NCBI RefSeq assembly: GCF_010470675.1
Contig: NZ_VOIQ01000016.1
Span: forward strand, 52,251-116,250
Length of the DNA stretch: 64,000 nucleotides
From: Desulfovibrio sp. JC010
GTDB taxonomy: Bacteria > Desulfobacterota > Desulfovibrionia > Desulfovibrionales > Desulfovibrionaceae
Direction of reading: 5' to 3'
The notes under the pieces are model-generated. The model ran no database searches. It was not told where the DNA came from and saw only the letters and a program-made list of their open reading frames with translations. Shown here in pieces: positions 27,175 through 35,141 of the stretch (the first letter of the stretch is position 1; the number at the start of each line of letters is the position of its first letter). Both the position numbers and the translations under genes were made by a program.

Positions 27175-27777
27175 ATGATAACAATGAAGCTTCTTCTTTC
27201 GCCCGTAATTTGCGCCCTGATCGGCTGGTTTACAAACTTTCTTGCGGTTAAAATGCTTTTTCATCCGCATAATCCTATCAAGGTCGGTCCTTTTACCATT
27301 CAGGGCATATTTCCCAAACGTCAGAAGGAGCTGGCCCTGCGCTTGGGTGAAATGATCGAAAGGGAGCTTATTTCCCACGCCGATATTAAAGATGTAATTA
27401 ATGATCCGGCATTTCTCGATAAACATAAGGAAGTAGTTCTTGAATATCTTGATGTTTTCTTCCGCGAGAAGCTGACCTCCCTGCATCCCATGGTGGGCAT
27501 GTTTCTTAATGATGAAACCATGAAGACTGTAAAGGGCATGCTTTCCCAGGAGCTTGATTCCATGCTGCCCAAGCTCATCGAGACCACTTCCTCCCAGCTT
27601 GAATGTTCCCTTGATTTCAAATGCATTGTTCAGGATAAGGTGGAATGTTTTTCCATGGAACAGCTTGAGTCCATCCTTTTTGCCATTATGAAAAAGGAAT
27701 TCAAGTTTATTGAGATCATTGGCGGCGTACTCGGATTTATCATCGGTCTGATTCAGGTGGGAATTTTCCTGCTCTAA
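27175..27777 (+). CDS. DUF445-family membrane protein
   Basis: 200 residues from ATG 27175. N-terminal membrane helix with the family signature GWFTNFLAVKMLFHP, a hydrophilic helical middle with GIFPKRQKELA, and a C-terminal membrane helix (GGVLGFIIGLIQVGIFLL). Function of DUF445 is not established. AGGAAAA precedes the chosen start; a longer open frame to 27121 lacks an SD. Stands alone between a diguanylate cyclase (divergent) and a terminator. Confidence 0.85.
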   Translation: MITMKLLLSPVICALIGWFTNFLAVKMLFHPHNPIKVGPFTIQGIFPKRQKELALRLGEMIERELISHADIKDVINDPAFLDKHKEVVLEYLDVFFREKLTSLHPMVGMFLNDETMKTVKGMLSQELDSMLPKLIETTSSQLECSLDFKCIVQDKVECFSMEQLESILFAIMKKEFKFIEIIGGVLGFIIGLIQVGIFLL

Positions 27778-27801
27778 AGCAGTCTTTTTTCGCGTGCTTT
27801 G

Positions 27802-27840
27802 TCCCGTCCGCAGGTTGGTTTTGCGGACGGGATTTTTTTT
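27802..27840 (+). terminator. Terminator after the DUF445 gene
   Basis: Stem TCCCGTCCGCA (27802-27812) with 27822-27832, then eight T. Confidence 0.9.
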
Positions 27841-27977
27841 GGAATTTACTCAACGCAAGAGTTAAGCATTTTTTGCTTCAAGTCTTAAGAATTATATAGT
27901 TCCGCCAAGAGTTTGTTTTTTTTGTTATGGTCATAATTGGACACGGGGAGTCCGCTGTTATGCTTCTGGAGGTTTAA

Positions 27978-28949
27978 TTGCGTTTTTTAATTGTGCTGGG
28001 GCAGCTGTTTTTCTTTCTGCTCCTGTCCGGTTGCGCCCAGATTGCCGGACCATACTATCTAAATCACGGAGAGTTTGAGGACGGGATCAGGGTCCTTGGT
28101 GAAGAGTTCCGGGAAAATCCTGAAGATGCAGCGGCAGCATATTATCTCGGTCGCTACTATCTTGCCCTTGAAGAGCCGGAGTTGGCAGCCGGGTTGTTGA
28201 AAAAAGCAGCCGGGCTTGAGCCTGAGAATTCTGAGTACCGTTTCTGGGTCGGTGTTGCCTGCTGGGCACTGGAAGATTTTGAAGAAGAGCAGGCAAGTTA
28301 CAGGCAGGCACTTTCTTTAGATGAAGATAATGTCTCGGCAAATCTTTATCTGGCCCACACTTATCTTGATGAAGGTAAACTTGATCAGGCCCTTGTCCTC
28401 TATGATAAAGTTATCAGGATGGATAAGTATAACCCACAGGCATTATACAACCGGGCCGACATCCTGACCAGACAGCGGAAGAAAGACGCAGCCTTAAAGG
28501 AATGGAAGAAATTCCTGGAATATTACCCGGACGGAAGTCTTGCCGTATACGGAACCGAGCAGCTTAACCGTCTGGGGGATTTTACCTACCGTAACTTTAT
28601 TCTTGGAAAGCGCAATGTCACTTTGCGGACCTTCAGCTTCAGAGCGGGCAGCACTAAGTCCGATTTTGAAAGCAATCTTTCTCTGCGTGTCCTTTCGGCC
28701 ATAATGGAGTCGGATAAGGACAGCGCATTTCACATTGTCTCCTACTGTAAAGATAATCCCGCACTGGCAAAGGAGCGGGCACAGAAAATAAAGGCGCATA
28801 TCCTTAATGCGCATCCCGGAATAAATGCCGCACGTCTGCCGCTCAGCTGGTTCGGTGTGCCGGAAAAAATCAAGCACGAGGGTAAAACTTATAATCTGGA
28901 TGATTCCATCCGGTTCATCACCGTACTTAAGCAGGAGAATCCATCATGA
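27978..28949 (+). CDS. TPR lipoprotein with OmpA-like C-terminal region
   Basis: 323 residues. Lipobox LSGC near residue 16-19, at least four tetratricopeptide repeats (about 30-195, for example YYLGRYYLALEEPELAAGLL) and a C-terminal segment (about 215-300) whose pattern resembles a divergent OmpA-like peptidoglycan-binding domain (FRAGSTKSDFESNLSLRVL). TTG start with GGAGG 5 bases away. ATGA overlap with the next gene shows that the two are co-translated. Likely an envelope scaffold; the exact role is not known. Confidence 0.82.
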   Translation: MRFLIVLGQLFFFLLLSGCAQIAGPYYLNHGEFEDGIRVLGEEFRENPEDAAAAYYLGRYYLALEEPELAAGLLKKAAGLEPENSEYRFWVGVACWALEDFEEEQASYRQALSLDEDNVSANLYLAHTYLDEGKLDQALVLYDKVIRMDKYNPQALYNRADILTRQRKKDAALKEWKKFLEYYPDGSLAVYGTEQLNRLGDFTYRNFILGKRNVTLRTFSFRAGSTKSDFESNLSLRVLSAIMESDKDSAFHIVSYCKDNPALAKERAQKIKAHILNAHPGINAARLPLSWFGVPEKIKHEGKTYNLDDSIRFITVLKQENPS

Positions 28950-29803
28950 ATAATATTATGATCAGATTCTTATGCTTATTGTCTGTTCTGCTTTCTTTGT
29001 TTGTTTCAGCGTCTCCAGCACTGTGCGCGGCCGGAGCGGACGAAACTTCCTATTTTTCCACCCCTGATGAGGCTGATGCGGCCGCAGCCGCAGCCCGCGA
29101 CGCAGCAGTTAGTGAATCGGAAAATGCAGCCCGTGAAGTTGCTGCTGTTGAAAGTGAAGTAAAAGCCGCCAAAGGTGAGGTGCGGGCGGCATTGCATGAT
29201 CTTGCTGCTGCGAAACAGCGTGGCAGGACAGAAAAGCTGTCTGCTGCGCGTGAGAGGCTGGAAGCTGCCCGGACAAATCTGGATAAGACGGAGAAGAGGG
29301 CCGGAAAAGCAGTTTCAGCTATTACTTCGGTAAAAGCATCAACAATCTCCTCCATGCGCAGCCAGAATATGAGCTGGAGCGAAATTGCCCGCGAGTTGGG
29401 TGCTGCAAAGGAAACCCTTGCTCCTGCAGCTTCGCTTAACCGTGATTCAACTCAGCGTGAGCCGGGAGCAGGCATAGGCAAAGGTAATTCCGGTGACCGT
29501 AAGGGCGGAACAATGCGTGATCTGGTAAGCGGAATTTCCAAAACTCCCGGTGCTGTCGGCGGCAAGGGCGATATTGCTTTGGGACTGAGCAGGGTTTCCG
29601 CTAAAGCAAAAAGCGGCAGTAAGGATTCCCGGACTGCAGAATCCGTGGCGGCCCTTGGCGGGCGGGGCAATGCCCCAACCGAACGTGAAGTTGCCTCAAT
29701 CAGTGCGGCCATATCCAAGGCACGGGCAAAGCTTTCAAAAATGAAGTCCCGAGCGGCTGTGGCCAAAGCCAAGGCCATAGTGGCCCGAAGCAGAAATAAA
29801 TAA
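28946..29803 (+). CDS. Exported Ala-rich coiled-coil protein of unknown function
   Basis: 285 residues. Sec signal peptide (about 1-28, ending PALCAAG). Residues about 40-115 are almost only A, E, K, R, D and form a coiled coil. Then a short ordered part (MSWSEIARELGAAKETL), a Gly/Ser-rich linker and a very basic Ala/Lys C terminus (about 240-285). No family recognised. Coupled to the TPR lipoprotein by a 4-bp overlap, so they may act as a pair in the periplasm. The composition, rich in A and K, could also suit polyanion binding. Confidence 0.75.
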   Translation: MNNIMIRFLCLLSVLLSLFVSASPALCAAGADETSYFSTPDEADAAAAAARDAAVSESENAAREVAAVESEVKAAKGEVRAALHDLAAAKQRGRTEKLSAARERLEAARTNLDKTEKRAGKAVSAITSVKASTISSMRSQNMSWSEIARELGAAKETLAPAASLNRDSTQREPGAGIGKGNSGDRKGGTMRDLVSGISKTPGAVGGKGDIALGLSRVSAKAKSGSKDSRTAESVAALGGRGNAPTEREVASISAAISKARAKLSKMKSRAAVAKAKAIVARSRNK

Positions 29804-29820
29804 GTTCATATCAATACAAA

Positions 29821-29860
29821 AACTCCCGCAATATCATAAAGATATTGCGGGAGTTTCTTT
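29821..29860. terminator. Terminator after the Ala-rich protein gene
   Basis: Perfect 15-bp stem AACTCCCGCAATATC (29821-29835) with 29841-29855, loop ATAAA, followed by TCTTTAT. Confidence 0.88.
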
Positions 29861-29887
29861 ATCTCATACGATTTTGCCAACCTACAC

Positions 29888-29972
29888 GGCGAAGCCCCAT
29901 TAAAAGTTTTTGAAGAGTCCAGAGAAACTTTTTTCAAAAAGTTTCTTTGGTCCCCGAAGGGCCGCCGGAGGC
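29888..29972 (-). repeat. Intergenic palindromic repeat, copy 4 (CCAGAGAAAC subfamily)
   Basis: On the minus strand it begins 3 bases after the rpe stop with GCCTCCGGCGGCCC, then TTCGGGGACC, a palindrome (AAACTTTTTTCAAAAAGTTT on the plus strand), GGACTC, AAAAACTTTTA and a GGCTTCGCC end. Closest relative is copy 7 at 33547. Confidence 0.88.
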
Positions 29973-29975
29973 ATT

Positions 29976-30647
29976 TTATTTCCCAGCGCAGGTCTCCAGA
30001 AACATCTTGTGACGCTCTGCGTAGGGCGGATATTTGAAGAATGCTGAACCGGAAACAAGCACATCCGCGCCTGCTTCAACAAGTTCGCGACAATTTTCCA
30101 TGGTTACGCCGCCGTCCAGCTGGATGAGGGTGTCGGCACCCATGTCATCGATCATCTTGCGCAGGTCACGTACCTTCTGGGTACAGAAGGGGATGTACTT
30201 CTGACCGCCGAAACCGGGGTTAACGGACATGATCAGCACCATGTGCAGCTGCGGGATCAGGTATTTGATGGATTCCAGCGGGGTGGCCGGGTTCAGCGCG
30301 ATTGCGGGCTTTACACCTTTTTCAGCTATTGCGGCTACAGCGCGCTCAAGGTGCACGGTGGATTCGGCATGGATGCAGAGCAGGTCTGCCCCGGCATCGC
30401 AGAATTCATCGATGTAACGTTCAGGCTGCTCGATCATGAGATGGCAGTCAAAGAACAGGTTGCATTCTTTGCGCATGGATTTGATAACCGGAGGCCCGAA
30501 AGTGATGTTGGGCACGAATTTTCCGTCCATTACGTCAAGGTGAGCCCATTTGAGGCCCGCTTCTTCCAGGGCTTTCAGTTCATCGGCCAGACGGCTGAAA
30601 TCACAGGAAAGCAGGGACGGGGAAATTATTGTTTCCTTGGCTGCCAT
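29976..30647 (-). CDS. rpe: Ribulose-phosphate 3-epimerase
   Basis: Interconverts ribulose 5-phosphate and xylulose 5-phosphate in the pentose phosphate network. 223 residues, one TIM barrel. Conserved: SPSLLSCDFSRL at the start, HLDVMDGKFVPN with metal-binding His and catalytic Asp, HLMIEQPERY, and MSVNPGFGGQKY. ATG overlaps the siroheme decarboxylase stop by 1 bp (TAATG), so it is coupled to the heme genes although its role is unrelated. Confidence 0.95.
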   Translation of the reverse strand: MAAKETIISPSLLSCDFSRLADELKALEEAGLKWAHLDVMDGKFVPNITFGPPVIKSMRKECNLFFDCHLMIEQPERYIDEFCDAGADLLCIHAESTVHLERAVAAIAEKGVKPAIALNPATPLESIKYLIPQLHMVLIMSVNPGFGGQKYIPFCTQKVRDLRKMIDDMGADTLIQLDGGVTMENCRELVEAGADVLVSGSAFFKYPPYAERHKMFLETCAGK

Positions 30648-31111
30648 TATTTTTTCTCCTTGTCTTCCTTCATGTCAAAATCAACCTTGATCTTGAACAT
30701 TTTGGTGGCGGGCAGATAGAGAACGCGGATTCCGGTTCTCTCGGTGATTGCATCGAGAGTTCCTTTCACGGTCTCCTTGTCCGGCCCGATGAAGGTAAAC
30801 CAGATGTTGAAGTCGTTTTCACGCAGGTAGTTGTGGGTCACGCCTTTGTGGCGGTTAACCTCGGCCACGAATTCTTCCATTTTTTCTTCAGGCACGCTGG
30901 CGGCGCAAAGAGTAGAATGCCAGCCCAGTTCACGGGAACCGAAGTTCGCACCCACGCGGCGGATGACACCGTCTTCGCGCAGAACGTTGACCCGTGAAAG
31001 GGCTTCGTCTTCGGATACACCGACCATTTTCCCGATCTCCTCGTAAGGGCGGGGCGCAATGGGGAATCCGGACTGGATGATGCCGAGAATGTCTTTATCT
31101 ACTGCGTCCAT
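30647..31111 (-). CDS. ahbB: Siroheme decarboxylase subunit (AhbA/AhbB type, probably AhbB)
   Basis: 154 residues with an Lrp/AsnC-like fold: N-terminal winged helix (MDAVDKDILGIIQSGFPIAP) and a ferredoxin-like C-terminal domain. In the alternative heme route AhbA and AhbB together decarboxylate siroheme to 12,18-didecarboxysiroheme. The PIAPRPYEEIG and HNYLRENDFNIWFTFIGP segments are typical of these subunits and set it apart from true Lrp regulators. Only one subunit gene is here, so the partner must be elsewhere. The A/B assignment is from gene order remembered from Desulfovibrio vulgaris and is uncertain. Confidence 0.85.
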   Translation of the reverse strand: MDAVDKDILGIIQSGFPIAPRPYEEIGKMVGVSEDEALSRVNVLREDGVIRRVGANFGSRELGWHSTLCAASVPEEKMEEFVAEVNRHKGVTHNYLRENDFNIWFTFIGPDKETVKGTLDAITERTGIRVLYLPATKMFKIKVDFDMKEDKEKK

Positions 31112-31132
31112 ATTTTATCCTTTCAAATTTTT

Positions 31133-31220
31133 GATGCGCTTCGCGCTTTTGACGATTTGATTTCGCCTCCGGCGGCCAAAGGGGATAATCCCCTTTGGAA
31201 TCCCTATTAGTTTAAATAGG
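31133..31220 (+). repeat. Intergenic palindromic repeat, copy 5 (CCAAAGGGGA subfamily)
   Basis: GATGCGCTTCGCGC, then ATTTCGCCTCCGGCGGC, a perfect palindrome at 31176-31198 (CCAAAGGGG, ATTAT-type centre, CCCCTTTGG) and AATCCCTATT...AATAGG (6-bp stem at 31203-31220). Its right end faces copy 6, giving a tail-to-tail pair between ahbD and ahbB. Confidence 0.88.
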
Positions 31221-31271
31221 TTAATTGTCATCACTAATTAGAACAAATTATTTTCTCTTAATGTCTCCAGC

Positions 31272-31351
31272 GGCGAAGCCATATTAAAAAAGTTTGGGAT
31301 TCTTAAACCCTTTTCAAAGGGTTTAAGGCTCCCGGCAGGGCCGCCGGAGGC
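31272..31351 (-). repeat. Intergenic palindromic repeat, copy 6 (CCTTAAACCC subfamily)
   Basis: On the minus strand it begins 4 bases after the ahbD stop: GCCTCCGGCGGCCC, TGCCGGGAGCC, palindrome TTAAACCCTTT/AAAGGGTTTAA, GAATCCC, AAACTTTTTTAATA, GGCTTCGCC. Confidence 0.88.
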
Positions 31352-31355
31352 TTTC

Positions 31356-32555
31356 TTAAGCCTTTTTAGGCTTTTTCTTCGGCTCGTAGGAACAGAGCGG
31401 CTCAGGTCCGAGATAGCTGCCTTCCATGGTCTGGGCACGCGCGCGGCAACCGCCGCAGACTTTTTCGTATTCGCAGTGACCGCACTTGCCGTCGTAGGTG
31501 TCGGGGTTGCGCAGGTTCAGGAACTGCGGGGATTTGGCCCAGATTTCCGGGAAGGGAATCTCGCGTACGTTGCCGCAATCGAGGTCGAGGTAGCCGCAGG
31601 GCTGCACTTGACCGCGATGGGAAATAAAGCAGAAGCCTACGCCGCCGAGACAGCCGCGGCTGACCGCATCAAGTCCGAAGTTTTCAAAATTGACCGGGAT
31701 ACCTTCTTCCTTGGCCCGCTGGCGCAGGATGCGGTGGTAGTGCGGAGCACAGGTGGCCTTAAGTTGCATGTCGGTGGTCTTCTGGAAATCGTAGAACCAG
31801 TTGAGGACCTCTTCGTATTCTTCGGCGGAAATAACTTCCGCCCCCAGTTCGGCAGCACGTCCAGTGGGTACCAGCAGGAAAATGTGCCATGCGGACGCTC
31901 CAAGATCTTTAGCGAGCTTGAAAATATCCTTGAACATGTGCAGGTTGTTGCGGGTCACGGTGGTGTTGATCTGGAATTCGATTCCGGCGTCTTTCAGGTA
32001 CTGAATGCCCTGCATGGCCTGATCGAACGCGCCCACTTCACCGCGAAATTCATCGTGGTATTCAGCTTTGGCAGCATCAATGGAGATGGAGCAACGCTGG
32101 ATGCCCACTTCCTTAAGCTGAACGGAATTTTCCGCAGTGAGCAGGGTTCCGTTGGGAGCCATTACGCAGCGCAGACCTTTGTCATTGGCATAAGATACCA
32201 GTTCGAAAACATCGTGGCGCAGCAGCGGTTCGCCGCCGGTGAAGATGATGATCGGGTCCCCGGTTTCGGGAAAAGTATCGATAAGCGCTTTTGCTTCCTC
32301 GGTGGAAAGCTCGCCCGGATAAGGTTCGGGGTGTGCTTCGGCTCTACAGTGCTTGCAGGCAAGGTTGCAGGAGCGGGTGATTTCCCATGCAATCAGACGC
32401 AGCGGCGGGGAGCCGTCAGCGTTTTTCTGCGGGATGGGATGCACGCCCGGATGACCTCCGGGATGTCCGCCACCGGGGTGTCCCGGTTTGCCGCCGGGGT
32501 GACCGCCCGGGTGTCCACCGCCGGGATGCCCGGCTGTCATTTTTTTATCGCTCAT
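31356..32555 (-). CDS. ahbD: Heme b synthase AhbD (radical SAM) with His-Pro-Gly-rich N-terminal tail
   Basis: Converts iron-coproporphyrin III to protoheme by oxidative decarboxylation, the last step of the siroheme-dependent route. 399 residues. The radical SAM motif is C63, C67, C70 (CNLACKHC); the C-terminal auxiliary-cluster region carries CGHCEYEKVCGGC and a last Cys in EPLCSYEP. Unusual feature: residues 9-40 are a tail of HPGG/HPGGG units with seven His, possibly metal- or heme-binding. The coding DNA of the tail (32439-32528) is a short-period repeat. Starts 1 bp after hemB ends. Confidence 0.93.
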   Translation of the reverse strand: MSDKKMTAGHPGGGHPGGHPGGKPGHPGGGHPGGHPGVHPIPQKNADGSPPLRLIAWEITRSCNLACKHCRAEAHPEPYPGELSTEEAKALIDTFPETGDPIIIFTGGEPLLRHDVFELVSYANDKGLRCVMAPNGTLLTAENSVQLKEVGIQRCSISIDAAKAEYHDEFRGEVGAFDQAMQGIQYLKDAGIEFQINTTVTRNNLHMFKDIFKLAKDLGASAWHIFLLVPTGRAAELGAEVISAEEYEEVLNWFYDFQKTTDMQLKATCAPHYHRILRQRAKEEGIPVNFENFGLDAVSRGCLGGVGFCFISHRGQVQPCGYLDLDCGNVREIPFPEIWAKSPQFLNLRNPDTYDGKCGHCEYEKVCGGCRARAQTMEGSYLGPEPLCSYEPKKKPKKA

Positions 32556-32556
32556 A

Positions 32557-33540
32557 TTATTTCTCGCTCAGTCTTTTGAGTACGTCTTCAGTGAAGTAGG
32601 TAAGGATCAGGTCTGCTCCGGCACGCTTCAGGCCTATGAGGGATTCCCAGACCACTGATTCTTCATCCACCCAGCCGTTAATTGCCGCAGCCTTGATCAT
32701 GGAATATTCACCGCTGACCTGATAAGCCGCAACCGGCAGGTCGAAATTATCGCGTGTCTGGCGGATGATGTCCATGTAGGGTCCGGCAGGCTTTACCATG
32801 AGTATGTCCGCGCCTTCAATCACGTCCGCCGCTGCTTCACGCAGTCCTTCACGGGCGTTTGCCGGGTCCATCTGGTAGGTTTTGCGGTCGCCGAACTGAG
32901 GTGCGCCTTCCGCTGCCTCGCGGAAAGGACCGTAGTAGCCGGAAGCGTATTTTACGGAATAGGACATGAGCGGCAGGTCTTCGTAGCCGTTTTCATCCAG
33001 AATTTCCCGGATGGCGGCAACACGTCCGTCCATCATATCCGAAGGTGCAACCATGTCCGCGCCTGCCTTGGCGTGGGAGAGGGCTGTTTTTGCCAGCAGG
33101 TCGAGGGTCGCATCGTTCAAGATGGTCTCGTCCTTAACCAGTCCGCAATGGCCGTGGGAAGTGAATTCACACAGACATACATCAGTACAGACCAGCAGTT
33201 CGGGCCAGCGTTTTTTCAGCATGCGCACGGCCTGCTGTACAATGCCGTCCTCAGCATAAGCCTGAGTGCCTGCGGGGTCCTTTTCAGCGGGGATGCCGAA
33301 GAGGATCAGGCTTTTCAGACCGTTTGCAACAGCTTCTTCCACTTTGATTTCCAGCTGTTTCAGGCTGAGCTGAAACTGGCCGGGCATGGAGGAAACTTCT
33401 TTTTTGAAATTTTCATCGTCTGTTTCATAGACGAAGTAGGGCATCATCAGATCATTGGCGGAAAGGGTTGTTTCGCGCACCAGATCACGAATAACCGGGG
33501 TACGTCTGAGTCTGCGTCCCCTATGAAAATCGAATACCAT
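32557..33540 (-). CDS. hemB: Delta-aminolevulinic acid dehydratase (porphobilinogen synthase)
   Basis: Condenses two aminolevulinate molecules to porphobilinogen. 327 residues, TIM barrel. Catalytic lysines lie in [13 protein letters not shown] and [12 protein letters not shown]. The [17 protein letters not shown] segment with three Cys is the zinc-type active-site loop. ATG 33540 begins the real protein; the open frame further upstream is translated repeat DNA. The GGAGGC end of repeat copy 7 lies 7 bases upstream and appears to be the Shine-Dalgarno. It sits between ahbC and ahbD. Confidence 0.95.
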   Translation of the reverse strand: MVFDFHRGRRLRRTPVIRDLVRETTLSANDLMMPYFVYETDDENFKKEVSSMPGQFQLSLKQLEIKVEEAVANGLKSLILFGIPAEKDPAGTQAYAEDGIVQQAVRMLKKRWPELLVCTDVCLCEFTSHGHCGLVKDETILNDATLDLLAKTALSHAKAGADMVAPSDMMDGRVAAIREILDENGYEDLPLMSYSVKYASGYYGPFREAAEGAPQFGDRKTYQMDPANAREGLREAAADVIEGADILMVKPAGPYMDIIRQTRDNFDLPVAAYQVSGEYSMIKAAAINGWVDEESVVWESLIGLKRAGADLILTYFTEDVLKRLSEK

Positions 33541-33546
33541 GTGAAT

Positions 33547-33631
33547 GCCTCCGGCGGCCCTTCGGGGACCAGAGAACCTTTTTGAAAAAAGGTTCTCTGG
33601 ACTCTCCAAAAACTTTTATTAGGGCTTCGCC
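33547..33631 (+). repeat. Intergenic palindromic repeat, copy 7 (CCAGAGAACC subfamily)
   Basis: GCCTCCGGCGGCCC, TTCGGGGACC, palindrome AGAGAACCTTTT/AAAAGGTTCTCT, GGACTC, TCCAAAAACTTTTATTA, GGCTTCGCC. Near-copy of copy 4, with paired changes in the stem. Read on the minus strand its start is GCCGCCGGAGGC just before hemB. Confidence 0.9.
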
Positions 33632-33671
33632 TTGTTAGCGATATGAAGTCTGTTATAGCCTCGGCAATTAA

Positions 33672-33751
33672 AACCCTTAAGGATTCCAAAGGGGATTATC
33701 CCCTTTGGCCGCCGGAGGCGAAATCATTTTATCAATAGCGCGAAGCGCATC
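33672..33751 (-). repeat. Intergenic palindromic repeat, copy 8 (CCAAAGGGGA subfamily)
   Basis: Minus strand: GATGCGCTTCGCGC, ATTTCGCCTCCGGCGGC, then the same 23-bp palindrome as copy 5 (33686-33708 on the plus strand) and AATCC. The block from ATTTCGCC to GGAATCC is identical to copy 5. Forms a tail-to-tail pair with copy 7 between ahbC and hemB. Confidence 0.88.
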
Positions 33752-33760
33752 AAAATAAAT

Positions 33761-33794
33761 AAATCCCGGCAGACCTAGTGGCCCGCCGGGATTT
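33761..33794 (-). terminator. Terminator after ahbC
   Basis: AAATCCCGGC (33761-33770) pairs with GCCGGGATTT (33785-33794). On the minus strand it is followed by ATTTATTTT. If efficient it would separate ahbC from hemB. Confidence 0.8.
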
Positions 33795-33852
33795 AATAAT
33801 CTTTATCGTCGACAGGACGACCGTCTTGAAACGTTTATCAAAACAGGCGGGC

Positions 33853-35037
33853 CTAGTCCTTCTTGATTTCCTCATCGGTGAGGTAACAAGCCGGATCTTC
33901 TGCCCAGATGTCGCCGTGGTATGCTTCAGCGCGGGCACGGAAGTTACCGCCGCAGATGTTCAGGTAACGACATTCTGCGCAGCGTCCGCCAACGTATTTT
34001 TTCTTGTCTTTGAGTTTGTGCAGCAGCTCTATGTTCTCGTCCATCCAGATTTCGGAGAAGGGACGTTCCAGAACGTTGCCGAAGGTGTGGTTGCGCCAGA
34101 ACTGGTCGGCGTGAACCTGACCGTCCCAGGAGATACAACCGATACCGCGACCGGAGTTGTTGCCTTCGTTGAACTGCAGCAGTTCGAGCACTTCCTTGGC
34201 GCGTGCGGGATCTTCTTTCAGCAGACGCTGGTAAACGTAAACACCGTCAGCATGGTTATCAACGGTGAGGATTTCTTTAGGCATGCCTGCATCGTAGAGA
34301 GCCTTGGTCTCGTCCATGATCAAGTCAAGCAGCTGGCGGCTTTCAGCGTGGGTCAGATCTTCTTTGATCAGTTCGGAACCACGACCGGAGTATACCAGAT
34401 GGTAGAAACATGCTCTGGGAACTTCGAGGTCTTTGAGAACCTGAAATACGGAAGGAACTTCAGTCCAGTTGCGTTTGTTGATGGTGAAACGCAGACCGAC
34501 TTTCAGACCTTCGGCTTTACAGTTCTCAACAGCTTCAAGAGCTTTTTTGTAAGAACCGGGAACGCCGCGGAATTTGTCGTGGGTCTCTTCGGTACCGTCA
34601 ATGGAGATACCTACGTAGGAAAGGCCGACTTCCTTCAGTTCGCGTGCTTTTTCCTTGGTGATCAGGGTGCCGTTGGTGGAGATAACCGCACGCATGCCCT
34701 TGCTGGTGGCGTAGCTTGCCAGCTCAACGAGGTCTTTGCGGACCAGCGGTTCGCCGCCGGAAAAGAGCATTACGGGCGCGCCGAATGCTGCGAGATCGTC
34801 GATGATCTCTTTTGCTTTTGAGGTGGAAATTTCATCCTGACCATCAGGGTCAACAGCCTGTGCGTAACAGTGAACACATTTCAGGTTGCAACGTCTGGTC
34901 ATGTTCCAGACAACAACAGGCTTCTTGTCTTTGGAAAACTGCAGAAGATGAGAAGGCAGTTTGCCGGACTCACGTCCGTAGCGCAGGGCATCGGAAGATT
35001 CTACCGCGCCACAGTAAAGTTTAGAAATACCAATCAT
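33853..35037 (-). CDS. ahbC: 12,18-didecarboxysiroheme deacetylase AhbC (radical SAM)
   Basis: Removes two acetate side chains from didecarboxysiroheme to give iron-coproporphyrin III. 394 residues. The N terminus MIGISKLYCG and the radical SAM motif C50, C54, C57 (CNLKCVHC) are hallmarks of AhbC; the C-terminal SPASM-like region has GCISWDGQV and CAECRYLNICGG. First gene of the leftward ahbC-hemB-ahbD-ahbB-rpe run. A promoter with an overlapping inverted repeat lies about 75 bp upstream. ATG preceded by AGGGAGGA. Confidence 0.94.
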   Translation of the reverse strand: MIGISKLYCGAVESSDALRYGRESGKLPSHLLQFSKDKKPVVVWNMTRRCNLKCVHCYAQAVDPDGQDEISTSKAKEIIDDLAAFGAPVMLFSGGEPLVRKDLVELASYATSKGMRAVISTNGTLITKEKARELKEVGLSYVGISIDGTEETHDKFRGVPGSYKKALEAVENCKAEGLKVGLRFTINKRNWTEVPSVFQVLKDLEVPRACFYHLVYSGRGSELIKEDLTHAESRQLLDLIMDETKALYDAGMPKEILTVDNHADGVYVYQRLLKEDPARAKEVLELLQFNEGNNSGRGIGCISWDGQVHADQFWRNHTFGNVLERPFSEIWMDENIELLHKLKDKKKYVGGRCAECRYLNICGGNFRARAEAYHGDIWAEDPACYLTDEEIKKD

Positions 35038-35113
35038 TTATAAAAATCCTCCCTAGCTGCGTATCACGCGCCAGGCTATCAGTTTTGACGATGTTTTCCC
35101 GTGTTGTGAAGTA

Positions 35114-35141
35114 ATAATAATTACTGCTTATGGACCGTCAA
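35114..35141 (-). promoter_or_regulatory. Predicted ahbC promoter with operator over the -10
   Basis: Minus strand: TTGACG (35136-35141), 16-bp spacer, TATTAT (35114-35119). The inverted repeat AGTAAT-4-ATTACT (35110-35125) covers the -10, where a bound repressor would block polymerase. Confidence 0.55.

Noticed and set aside
32439..32528. Short tandem array that might be taken for a minisatellite or CRISPR-like array
   Set aside because: It is in frame within ahbD and encodes the HPGG tail; unit length and lack of spacers exclude CRISPR.
33541..33609. N-terminal extension of hemB and, similarly, of mqnC (7491-7562)
   Set aside because: Both extensions are translated repeat sequence. Family similarity begins at ATG 33540 and ATG 7490, each with an SD.
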